The notes beneath the pieces are model-generated. The model was not told where the DNA came from. It did no database searches and was given only the letters and a program-made list of their open reading frames with translations. DNA of 34,420 nucleotides from Clostridiales bacterium (GTDB lineage: Bacteria > Bacillota > Clostridia > Christensenellales > UBA1242): the NCBI GenBank assembly GCA_918285425.1, contig CAKJZE010000017.1:1-34420 (forward strand). Direction: 5' to 3'. Positions 23,055 through 30,517 of the stretch are shown here, one piece after another. The number at the start of each line of letters is the position of its first letter. Positions within the stretch are counted from its first letter, which is position 1. A program made the translations under genes and the position numbers.

Positions 23055-23843
23055 TTATTGTGTTACTTTATATTTAGATAAAAGATCATTGAAAATCTGC
23101 ATATATCTTTGACTTTTCTTTTTATCACCCGACGCAAGCAAAAATTTTAAATTATTATCCAACCTAGTGCCTTGTACTTCCCCATCTTTATTGAAACTCA
23201 ACACTCGCGCTGCAACCCCATAATTTCCATCAATAATATTTAGTTTTAGTATGCCAAGCTGCTGTTTTATAAGACTGTAATGGGTACATCCTAAAACCAA
23301 CGTATCAATAAGTGGATTAGATAAAATATTTTTTCTTATCAGTTTCATTTCTTCACTTATTTTGAGTGGTTGCTTTTGTACAAAATGTCTTTCAATCTTA
23401 TCTGCTAAATGTGGCATTTTTTGGCTTGTTATGACACCTTTATTTAAGGCTATCAAATGCCTATATTTATCTTGCTGCAGTGTAAGCGCCGTTGCAATAA
23501 CAAGCAAATTTTTAGTTTTACTCTGCGCCAGTGCAGGCTTTATTGCAGGCTCTGTTCCAATAATGATTATATCAGTGAAATATTTTCTCAATTTTTCCAC
23601 CGTACAAGCTGTCGCAGTGTTGCATGCAATAATTATCATGGAAATGGCATATTTGGCTCTTATGGCTAAAATATTGCTTAAAACCAAGTCATATATCTCA
23701 TCTGCCGTTTTGTTTCCATATGGACAATTTTTGTCATCAGCAAAGTACAAAAAATCTGTGCAGTTAACTTTTAAATAAGTTTCCGCCATTGTGGTAAGAC
23801 CACCAATACCACTGTCATAAAAAAGAAGATATTTTTTACTCAC
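23055..23843 (-). CDS. murI: Glutamate racemase
   Basis: Converts L- to D-glutamate for peptidoglycan stem peptides, in the cytoplasm. The 262 aa show the family motifs: FYDSGIGGLTTM (substrate-binding Asp-Ser), FADDKNCPYGNKT, ACNTATA with the first catalytic Cys, and LVLGCTHYSLI with the second. The start is GTG at 23841-23843; no ATG fits and there is no Shine-Dalgarno. A promoter (TTGTCA, 18 nt, TAAAAT) ends 6 nt before this GTG, so the mRNA appears leaderless. The last 30 residues are not conserved. Confidence 0.93.
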   Translation of the reverse strand: MSKKYLLFYDSGIGGLTTMAETYLKVNCTDFLYFADDKNCPYGNKTADEIYDLVLSNILAIRAKYAISMIIIACNTATACTVEKLRKYFTDIIIIGTEPAIKPALAQSKTKNLLVIATALTLQQDKYRHLIALNKGVITSQKMPHLADKIERHFVQKQPLKISEEMKLIRKNILSNPLIDTLVLGCTHYSLIKQQLGILKLNIIDGNYGVAARVLSFNKDGEVQGTRLDNNLKFLLASGDKKKSQRYMQIFNDLLSKYKVTQ

Positions 23844-23849
23844 AATATC

Positions 23850-23879
23850 ATTTTATGATTGTCCTGTCTTTTATGACAA
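23850..23879 (-). promoter_or_regulatory. Promoter placing the start point at the murI GTG
   Basis: TTGTCA (23874-23879), 18-nt spacer, TAAAAT (23850-23855), then GATATT and GTG. The -10 to start-codon distance of 6 nt predicts a leaderless transcript. Confidence 0.55.
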
Positions 23880-23904
23880 ATAAAAAAGGGTTTTAAACCC
23901 TTTT
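23880..23904 (-). terminator. Terminator of the comEC-holA-M28-like operon
   Basis: AAAAGGGTTT (23884-23893) and AAACCCTTTT (23895-23904) are complementary, and the minus strand runs on in T residues. Only a few bases separate it from the murI promoter. Confidence 0.75.
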
Positions 23905-23909
23905 ATAAT

Positions 23910-25295
23910 TTATTCATCATTATCACTGTCTTTATTTTTGGAATCTATATCCTTTTTAACCTTTTCATCAATCAGATTTTCAATATCTTCAGAATCCCCA
24001 ATATTTTTTGCAATTTTTATAACTAATTGATCTAAATGACCATTTGTCAAAGCTTTTCTGCTCTTGTTTTTAAGGTGTAAAAATATCATGTACCATACAA
24101 AGATGAAAAGCACAAACATAGTTGCCACCATAAAACACGCAAGTTTGGTATTTATCCAAAATGAGTACATTTCATTAAGCTTGTTATCTTTTTGCATTTG
24201 TGAAGCCAAATTACTGTCATGCACTATACCACTTATAGCACTAAAATTATTGAAAAGATTTTTGTTAAAGTTATCATACTTGCTGACAACATAAACAAAA
24301 TTATCATTTTTTGTATAAGTAACATTAGCAACATTATCATATTCACATCTGCCAATAGTGAACTTTTCATAGTCGCCACTGAACAAATTTACGCAATTGA
24401 TATTTCTGCTTACAAACATAAGATTATCACTTTCAAGGCCTATATGTGTATAGTCCAGCCCATTTACATTGTCACAATTAACATGTGAAACGTTGGCAAT
24501 ATTAAGCTTTTTAAAGCCAAAATTATCGGTCAAAATAGATGACAAATAAGTTTCTTGCGTTGTTGTAAATTCATTTACATAGAAATAGTTGTATGTACCA
24601 AGAGCAATTTTATCAATATTGATTGCAAGCATGATATTTGAAGCAGTTTTATCATCAATCCCGCGCAAGTAATAACTGCTTCCGGCATAGCTATTTGTGC
24701 TTGCGCCAAAGAAAATTATTTCAATATCAAAACCAGGGTCAAGTTCTTCACCATCAAGCACATCTGCAAGTGCAAGTAGCATTGCAACTGACGCAGCACT
24801 GTCATTTAAACCATCTGTAATAAGGGTAACATAACCATCTGCATTTTTCTCAACTGGTAAATAGGCAGAATCATAGTGAGTACAAATGACTATTTTTTTA
24901 TCAGTTTCAAGCAATGCCTCCCTTCTGTATATCAAATTTTGTGATCTTCCCTTATTTCCATTGAAGTCATTAATAAATTCGAAACTTTCCACACCATCAA
25001 CTGTGGATGCATTATTTACTGGCAAAAAATTATCCAAGGAATCCATTTTACTTTTTATATACATTGCTGCATTGTATTCAATATCAGAACCCGGAAATCT
25101 GCCATTTCTTGTTTTATTTTCCTCACTTACTGAAGTTTCAATAAATTCTGTCAGATAATTGTAAATAAGAGTAGTATATTCTTCTTGAACAGAACTGTCA
25201 GCCAAAGCAATGTCAGCTGCACCAGACAAAAAAGCAAAGATAAGCATAAGTGTAAAAATTATAATGCTATATATAATTTTTCTACATTTTACCAT
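23910..25295 (-). CDS. Membrane-anchored M28-peptidase-like protein with degenerate active site
   Basis: 461 aa: N-terminal membrane or signal segment (8-30), an extracellular M28 aminopeptidase fold, a C-terminal helix (about 373-395) and a charged cytoplasmic tail. M28 zinc ligands H140 (ICTHYDS), D165 (GLNDSAAS) and D228 (INIDKIALG) are kept. The Glu-Glu pair expected in FGAEE reads FGAST (196-200), and the final SDH reads SDN (289-291). General base and two ligands are therefore missing, so hydrolysis is doubtful; it may bind peptides or be a scaffold. Its ATG overlaps the stop of the upstream membrane-protein gene by one base, with GAGGGTGAT as ribosome-binding site, so the two are coupled. 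Confidence 0.82.
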   Translation of the reverse strand: MVKCRKIIYSIIIFTLMLIFAFLSGAADIALADSSVQEEYTTLIYNYLTEFIETSVSEENKTRNGRFPGSDIEYNAAMYIKSKMDSLDNFLPVNNASTVDGVESFEFINDFNGNKGRSQNLIYRREALLETDKKIVICTHYDSAYLPVEKNADGYVTLITDGLNDSAASVAMLLALADVLDGEELDPGFDIEIIFFGASTNSYAGSSYYLRGIDDKTASNIMLAINIDKIALGTYNYFYVNEFTTTQETYLSSILTDNFGFKKLNIANVSHVNCDNVNGLDYTHIGLESDNLMFVSRNINCVNLFSGDYEKFTIGRCEYDNVANVTYTKNDNFVYVVSKYDNFNKNLFNNFSAISGIVHDSNLASQMQKDNKLNEMYSFWINTKLACFMVATMFVLFIFVWYMIFLHLKNKSRKALTNGHLDQLVIKIAKNIGDSEDIENLIDEKVKKDIDSKNKDSDNDE

Positions 25296-25867
25296 TACAT
25301 CACCCTCACAATAAAAGAAACTAAATTATAAATCTCATACAAGATAAATGGCAATGTGATTGCTCTGAACACAAACTGACCAATAAGTGCATCAACGTAT
25401 TCTCTTGCAATATTAAAATATAAACAAATGATAAATAAAAGATCTATTAAAATTTCAAATGCTAACAAATAAAGGTTTATAAATGGTAAGAAAAATCTTG
25501 CATTCAAGAAAAAACCTAAAACAATATTTCTTAAAATAAACCAGCCTCTAAATTTATTTGCAAGAACCTGCTTAGGTATCGTGTAAGAATAGATTGAAAA
25601 TCCAATAATTAAACGATAAGCAACAAACAAAAGCTCAAATATAATGTATGAAAATAACGCAGAAAATAATATGTTCAAGACAAAATAATTCTCTGGTGAA
25701 GCAAGAATTTTCAAAGGACTTATTCTGTCAATCTGTGCAATAGCTTTATAAATATTAAGCCAAACAAAAGAAAGGTACAAAAGCAGAGGTAAAATTCTGC
25801 TTAATATCAGTTGTTTTTTGTCAATTTGCCCATAGTTTATTGTCAGTTGTTTAACTTTGGTATTCAT
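25295..25867 (-). CDS. Four-helix membrane protein, unknown
   Basis: 190 aa with about four hydrophobic segments (near 22-45, 62-90, 108-155 and 165-188), starting MNTKVKQLTINYGQIDKKQL. No family recognised. It is placed 1 nt after the holA stop codon and overlaps the start of the M28-like gene by one base, so it is translated in step with both. The shared surface location of this protein and the M28-like one suggests they act together; that is inference from position. Confidence 0.72.
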   Translation of the reverse strand: MNTKVKQLTINYGQIDKKQLILSRILPLLLYLSFVWLNIYKAIAQIDRISPLKILASPENYFVLNILFSALFSYIIFELLFVAYRLIIGFSIYSYTIPKQVLANKFRGWFILRNIVLGFFLNARFFLPFINLYLLAFEILIDLLFIICLYFNIAREYVDALIGQFVFRAITLPFILYEIYNLVSFIVRVM

Positions 25868-25868
25868 C

Positions 25869-26846
25869 TTATCCTCTTATCTTTAGTATATTTAAAGTTG
25901 CAGTTTTTATAGCAACTTCTTCTTTAATTCTGCCCTGTTTTATATCTCTGTCAAATTTATAAAGCATGTCAACAATCTGCTTAAGTTTTTTTGGTGAAAA
26001 AATCTTTGCTTGATTCTTTACCATTTTAACAGCATACTCTTTGACACCTAAAAGTGAGGCGATTTCTGCATCTGTCTTGTCTTTATTGACAGAAACATAC
26101 AATGCTCTGCGATAATTGTTGTATAGCGGTGAAAGAAGTGAAAATCCACCCTTGCCCGCAGTGGTCAGTGTATAAACCAAATCTAAAGCTTTCACGCTGT
26201 CACCCTTTGCAATATACTCTGCAAGCTCAAAAACTTGATATTCCTTATCTTGCACCACAAGATTTTTAACCATATCTGAAGTAACCATCTTGCCATCTGC
26301 AAATGAGATAAGTTTTTCAACCTCACCCATTATTCTGGTCATGTCATTATTGCAAAAGAGTATAAGATTGTTCAAAGCCTGTGTATCTATGTTCGCACCA
26401 TTTTCAGAAAGTTTTTGTTTTACTATTGCCACAATGCTTTCAGGATTAAGTTTATCACAATCCACAACTGTTAAATAATTTAAATATGATTTCAGCACAT
26501 CTGCCCCACTTGGACTGAAAAACACTATCACACACTGTTCTGAAGGGCTTTGTAAGTATTTTAAAAGTTCATCATCTTTTCCTTTTGACTTGTTTTTACC
26601 TGTAAAGCCCATCACTTCAACAAGCCTTACTTTATCAACAAAAGGAAAAACGCATGCACTTCGCGCAATATCTGCAGCAGAGGCATTTTCGCCCAAAATA
26701 TCCTCATTAAGATCTGGCATGGTAAGAGCAGCAGCAGATTTAATTGTATCAAGAGCATCAAAACACAAATACCTGTCATTTCCGGTTATCAAATATGCAG
26801 GCATCAATCTTTTTGCCACAGAGTTTTTAAGATCTACAAATTTCAC
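25869..26846 (-). CDS. holA: DNA polymerase III delta subunit
   Basis: Clamp-loader subunit that opens the beta sliding clamp. Family marks are AYLITGNDRYLCFDAL near the N-terminus, IMGEVEKLISFAD in the middle, VFELAEYIAKGDSVKALDLV, and the C-terminal RDIKQGRIKEEVAIKT. I placed the start at GTG 26844-26846, which has GGGGG about 7 nt upstream and gives the usual delta N-terminus. An upstream ATG at 26877-26879 is in frame but has no ribosome-binding site, and would add 11 residues. It follows comEC, the common order in Bacillota. Confidence 0.92.
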   Translation of the reverse strand: MKFVDLKNSVAKRLMPAYLITGNDRYLCFDALDTIKSAAALTMPDLNEDILGENASAADIARSACVFPFVDKVRLVEVMGFTGKNKSKGKDDELLKYLQSPSEQCVIVFFSPSGADVLKSYLNYLTVVDCDKLNPESIVAIVKQKLSENGANIDTQALNNLILFCNNDMTRIMGEVEKLISFADGKMVTSDMVKNLVVQDKEYQVFELAEYIAKGDSVKALDLVYTLTTAGKGGFSLLSPLYNNYRRALYVSVNKDKTDAEIASLLGVKEYAVKMVKNQAKIFSPKKLKQIVDMLYKFDRDIKQGRIKEEVAIKTATLNILKIRG

Positions 26847-26907
26847 TATTTGCCCCCAAGTACATTCATATTTTAACATATCAAAAAATCATTGTAAAGT
26901 TTTTGGC

Positions 26908-28473
26908 CTAAATAAAGATAAAAGCCAATCCCAACAGTAACATACTTAAAATTACGCCTGAAAAATTAATAATTTTCTTTGTTTTTGCACCAGCAAAGAC
27001 ATAGTCAGATCCAAATACAATACTTGTCACCAAAACAATACTGAACAAAAGTACACATATCTGATTTGCACCTGATAAAGTAAGTGCACCAAACACTTTA
27101 CTTATGGCTGTCACAACGCTCATTAAAAGCTCATAAATATAGGTAAACGCACCCAAAGCTGGCGTCAACATACCTGATATAACAAAGACAAACATAAACA
27201 TAAATGCAAAGCTTGCCAAAGGTATTGCAAGTATATTTGCAACCACTGAAAACAAAGATAATCTGTCAAATTTAAGCATAACAACAAGCGTGCCCAAAAA
27301 GACCGCAAATGTTATTGCAATTGCAGATGCAAATTTCTTATGAAATACTTTTTCAAACCACCTTGTTAATGGCTTTGAAAGGAGAAGAATTCCAAGAACA
27401 GCTGAAAAACTTAATTGAAATCCAACGTCATAAACTTCAAATGGTTTAAAGAATAAAATAATTATCGCAGCAAAACTTAAACAAGAAAGTCCATCATATT
27501 CTTTAAGTCGCAACTTAAAGTAAAGCAGTACCACCGTCATAATAAGCGCACGAGTTACAGATATAGTAAACCCACACGCAAAAGCATAAAGGAATATAAT
27601 TATGCTTATCACCCAAAATTTTACTTTATCATTTGCTTTAAAAAGTTTAAGCAAAAATCCAAGTAAAGACACAACAAAACCTATGTGCAAACCACTGACC
27701 GCCAAAAGATGTGCAGTTCCGCCCGCTTGATAAGTCTTTGTCATATCCTCACCAAGCCCAGACTTATCCCCAAACATCATTGTATATCCCAGTTCACTGT
27801 ATTCTTCAGAAAGATGAGTACTTAAAACTTCCTTTGCCTTGACCTTAAATTTCTGAAAAATATTTCTTTGTATTTGGCCAGTACTGCATGCAAGTTCCTC
27901 ATTACCTTTGCCAATAAGGCTGATGCCTTTATTATAAAAATAAAAACTTGGATTATCCTGCTGATAAAGCGAAGTTTTAAAGAAATAGGTTGTACCTGAT
28001 ATGACTTCCCCAATCTCATACTTTTCACTGCGACCATCCATAACAGAAAGATATAAGCGCACACGCTTTTGTGACAAATTAACTTCAGTTTTAGTATTTG
28101 TCATCTTCACATCAACAAGAGTTATGACATAATTGTCATTTTCATTAATATATGGCTGATTTTCAACAGCTCCGATAAAAGAATATGTGCCACTTTCCAC
28201 ACCTGAGTTGTTATATGTCAATATTGATAAAAGGCTGAGTCCAACGCCCAGCATAAAACTTATTGCAACTGCAAGCACCTTGAACAGCTTGTACTCTTTT
28301 GCTACAACAAGCTTGGTCAGTACGGTCACAACAAACAATGTCGCAATTATACAAGATAAAACAATTCTTAAATTATTTCCGCTAAAAAATCCGCCTATGC
28401 AAACAATACCACCAATTAAAAACAAACTGACAGACACAAGCGGACGATAGTTAAAATATTTTTTCTGACTCAT
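26908..28473 (-). CDS. comEC: ComEC/Rec2-family DNA-uptake channel without beta-lactamase domain
   Basis: Polytopic protein of 521 aa. ComEC conducts single-stranded DNA across the membrane during transformation. Residues about 1-200 include the N-terminal helices and the extracytoplasmic OB-fold-like region. The competence domain follows with AGGTAHLLAVSGLHIGFVVSL (around 242-262) and several more helices to the end. Full-length homologues of about 700-800 aa also carry a metallo-beta-lactamase domain, proposed to degrade the non-transported strand; here the protein stops after the last helix. No separate domain is encoded nearby. An extended promoter ends 7 nt before the ATG and no Shine-Dalgarno is present. 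Confidence 0.9.
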   Translation of the reverse strand: MSQKKYFNYRPLVSVSLFLIGGIVCIGGFFSGNNLRIVLSCIIATLFVVTVLTKLVVAKEYKLFKVLAVAISFMLGVGLSLLSILTYNNSGVESGTYSFIGAVENQPYINENDNYVITLVDVKMTNTKTEVNLSQKRVRLYLSVMDGRSEKYEIGEVISGTTYFFKTSLYQQDNPSFYFYNKGISLIGKGNEELACSTGQIQRNIFQKFKVKAKEVLSTHLSEEYSELGYTMMFGDKSGLGEDMTKTYQAGGTAHLLAVSGLHIGFVVSLLGFLLKLFKANDKVKFWVISIIIFLYAFACGFTISVTRALIMTVVLLYFKLRLKEYDGLSCLSFAAIIILFFKPFEVYDVGFQLSFSAVLGILLLSKPLTRWFEKVFHKKFASAIAITFAVFLGTLVVMLKFDRLSLFSVVANILAIPLASFAFMFMFVFVISGMLTPALGAFTYIYELLMSVVTAISKVFGALTLSGANQICVLLFSIVLVTSIVFGSDYVFAGAKTKKIINFSGVILSMLLLGLAFIFI

Positions 28474-28480
28474 TTGTCAT

Positions 28481-28510
28481 ATTATATCAAAATTCGACAA
28501 ACGCAATCAA
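28481..28510 (-). promoter_or_regulatory. Promoter placing the start point at the comEC ATG
   Basis: TTGATT (28505-28510), 18-nt spacer, extended TGA plus TATAAT (28481-28486), then ATGACAA and the comEC ATG. A start point 7-8 nt after the -10 box coincides with the ATG. Confidence 0.65.
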
Positions 28511-28522
28511 GAATATATAATA

Positions 28523-28573
28523 AAAAAAATAAAAAGTCCGGCTCTTACTGCTTAAAGCAGTTCGAGTCGGACT
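28523..28573 (-). terminator. Terminator of tRNA-Glu
   Basis: AGTCCGGCTC (28535-28544) pairs with GAGTCGGACT (28564-28573), with an inner ACTGC/GCAGT stem, and the minus strand continues with a long T-rich tail. It begins 5 nt after the tRNA 3' end. Confidence 0.85.
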
Positions 28574-28577
28574 CTTT

Positions 28578-28652
28578 TGGTACCACCACGGAGAATCGAA
28601 CTCCGGTCCCCAGCGTGAGAGGCTGGTGTCCTAACCGCTAGACTATGATGGC
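28578..28652 (-). tRNA. tRNA-Glu (anticodon CTC), CCA encoded
   Basis: 75 nt including CCA. The acceptor GCCATCA pairs with TGGTGGT (two G-U), the D arm contains AGCGGTTAGGAC, the anticodon stem CCAGC/GCTGG encloses CTCTCAC with anticodon CTC, and the T arm is CGGAG-TTCGATT-CTCCG. Discriminator A is followed by encoded CCA. It reads GAG codons. It has its own promoter and terminator. Confidence 0.93.
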
Positions 28653-28671
28653 ATATAAACCCAACAGGCAG

Positions 28672-28700
28672 AGTATATCATAAAATATTCAGTTAGGCAA
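28672..28700 (-). promoter_or_regulatory. Promoter of tRNA-Glu
   Basis: TTGCCT (28695-28700), 17-nt spacer, extended TGA plus TATACT (28672-28677), about 20 nt before the tRNA 5' end. Confidence 0.7.
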
Positions 28701-28758
28701 TAGATTTGTAAAAATTTTATATTAAATAATTTTAACGATGTAATAATTATGTGTATAA

Positions 28759-29019
28759 TTATTCTGGATCAACAAATTTTTTCTTTCTCTCTTGTTCAAG
28801 TTCGGCATTTACCTTGTCACAAAGCTCGTTATATTCCTCTGACAATGGAACCATATATTTTGCATACTTATTTGCCACAGCATCCAATTTTTTCTTCCAC
28901 TTTTCCGAATATTCATCATAGCCTTTCTGTTGGGTGATTTCCATGTAATCATCAACATAGGCTTTTTGTAATCTTGATAAATGGCCTTCAATTTCTTTCA
29001 TTTTTTCTCTGTCAGTCAT
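28759..29019 (-). CDS. Small coiled-coil hypothetical protein
   Basis: 86 aa from MTDREKMKEIEGHLSRLQKA, highly charged and predicted to be almost all helix, with a heptad-like pattern and a basic end (EQERKKKFVDPE). The start is set by GGGGGAAGG just upstream; an in-frame ATG eight codons earlier lacks a ribosome-binding site. It begins 14 bp after the stop of the 29033-29758 gene and is probably cotranscribed. No family recognised. A 9-bp AT-only hairpin overlaps its stop codon but has no T-run. Confidence 0.75.
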   Translation of the reverse strand: MTDREKMKEIEGHLSRLQKAYVDDYMEITQQKGYDEYSEKWKKKLDAVANKYAKYMVPLSEEYNELCDKVNAELEQERKKKFVDPE

Positions 29020-29032
29020 AAACCTTCCCCCA

Positions 29033-29758
29033 TTAAGCATCAATAAACGATTTCGTCACAACATCTGCGATACCATTAAGGCGATGTTCGATTTCTTTAT
29101 CTTTGCCCTTACCTGCCTTCATTGCGAGAATCAGAGCTTTCACATATTGATAGTTTCCATCTTTTACAACATTTATTAACGTATTAACAATTTGCAAAAA
29201 TTCACCTTTTGTTAAAGTGCTTTTCTTGACTTTTTTAAGGCCATTAACATAGTCTTTAAGATCTTTTGCCAAGAAAATTATACGAGAACAAATATCTTTG
29301 TCAACTTCAGTGTATGTTGCTGCATTTACCTGCGCATTTTCAGCTTTTTCGTCAGGAAGCACCATTGATTTAACAGCATTTTTGAATTTCATTATCAAAC
29401 TTTGGCAAAATTCTGCATAAGGTCCTGCAGGATTTTCAGTTTTTGTAAAATATTTTGAAAGCAAATCTGAAGCACTGATTTTTTTATCATCAACGCAATT
29501 GAGTACAGCAAAAACAAATGCAACAAATTTATAAGTTTCCTCTGGAGGATTTAAACAGCCCGCCTTTGTGGTTGCCCTTTTCCATTCAGCATCAAAATTA
29601 AAGTTGACCATGCACTCTTTAATAAGATTAAAAACAACTTCAGACTTCGCAATAGATTTCAGAACATCACTGATACGTTTATCAATCATAATAAACTTTG
29701 AAGATGCCATTTTATCACAGGCATTTAAAAAGTCTTTAATATCTTCTTTTTTATCCAT
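29033..29758 (-). CDS. Hypothetical helical protein, 241 aa
   Basis: Soluble and rich in Lys, Ala and Asp, predicted largely alpha-helical, with no membrane or signal segment. It begins MDKKEDIKDFLNACDKMASS and contains NPPEETYKFVAFVFAVLNC. No family recognised. A GGTGAAAG site lies about 7 nt before the ATG. It leads a two-gene minus-strand unit with the small coiled-coil gene. The divergent neighbour at 29935 is a regulator, but there is no clear sign that it controls this gene. Confidence 0.78.
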   Translation of the reverse strand: MDKKEDIKDFLNACDKMASSKFIMIDKRISDVLKSIAKSEVVFNLIKECMVNFNFDAEWKRATTKAGCLNPPEETYKFVAFVFAVLNCVDDKKISASDLLSKYFTKTENPAGPYAEFCQSLIMKFKNAVKSMVLPDEKAENAQVNAATYTEVDKDICSRIIFLAKDLKDYVNGLKKVKKSTLTKGEFLQIVNTLINVVKDGNYQYVKALILAMKAGKGKDKEIEHRLNGIADVVTKSFIDA

Positions 29759-29900
29759 AATACTTTCACCATCACTTTTTAGTTACTGATATTTTACCAT
29801 ATAAAAAAGAATAAGAGCAATCAATTTTGTCAAATTTTAGCGTATTATTGCACTAAAAATAACAAAATTTACTGTAAACACTTCTTTTTTTGAAAATTTG

Positions 29901-29909
29901 TGTTATAAT
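29901..29909 (+). promoter_or_regulatory. Extended -10 promoter of the DUF4364 gene
   Basis: TG-T-TATAAT at 29901-29909 without a good -35 box, 25 nt before an ATG with CGGAGGT as ribosome-binding site. Confidence 0.55.
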
Positions 29910-29934
29910 GAATATAATTTAAACGGAGGTAGAC

Positions 29935-30465
29935 ATGGACGTTTCAAACAACACAACAGTCAGTAAACTTGTTTTGCTTTATGTTTTTGATAAGATGGAA
30001 ATTCCACTGACAGAAGCAACCATAACAGATATGTGTTGTAACAGAAACAGTTGGGTTGGCTACTTAACATGCAAGGAAGTACTTGCAGACCTCATCGAAA
30101 ACGGCTTTGTGGTTATTACCGCAAACAACTCTGGTGAAGAGTACTATGCAATCACAACAGACGGACGATCTTGTGTCTCATACTTTTTCATGAAAATACC
30201 TGCAAGCCTTCGTGATGAAATTGATGTGTTTATTCGTGAAAACAGGCAAAGCTTCAGAAGAAAACAAGAATACTTTGCTGACTACTATAAAAATGCAGAT
30301 GGAAGCTATACCGTCTTAATGAAAATAATAGAGCCTCTTGGCACAAAAATGGAACTCAAACTTAATGTTGCCAACCGTGGTATAGCAAAACTGATTTATA
30401 ACAAATGGGAAGAACGTGCAAGTCAAGTTTACGCATCACTTTATGATATTTTAATTGATCAATAA
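29935..30465 (+). CDS. DUF4364-family winged-helix protein
   Basis: 176 aa. The N-terminal half reads as a winged helix: SKLVLLYVFDKMEIPLTEAT, then TCKEVLADLIENGFVVIT and a wing EEYYAITTDGRSCVSYFF, followed by IPASLRDEIDVFIRENR as in DUF4364 proteins, which occur widely in Clostridia. The C-terminal half is a small alpha/beta domain of unknown role. DNA binding is inferred from the fold. The only plus-strand gene in this part of the window, it is a single-gene unit with an extended -10 promoter, a strong CGGAGGT site and a terminator. Confidence 0.85.
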   Translation: MDVSNNTTVSKLVLLYVFDKMEIPLTEATITDMCCNRNSWVGYLTCKEVLADLIENGFVVITANNSGEEYYAITTDGRSCVSYFFMKIPASLRDEIDVFIRENRQSFRRKQEYFADYYKNADGSYTVLMKIIEPLGTKMELKLNVANRGIAKLIYNKWEERASQVYASLYDILIDQ

Positions 30466-30482
30466 ACTTTTAACAAACAATA

Positions 30483-30512
30483 AAAAAAGATTTCGTATTT
30501 GAAATCTTTTTT
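30483..30512. terminator. Bidirectional terminator between convergent genes
   Basis: AAAAAAGATTTC (30483-30494) and GAAATCTTTTTT (30501-30512) form a perfect 12-bp stem with a 6-nt loop. T-runs on both strands serve the DUF4364 gene and the lipoprotein gene. Confidence 0.88.
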
Positions 30513-30517
30513 AATTT

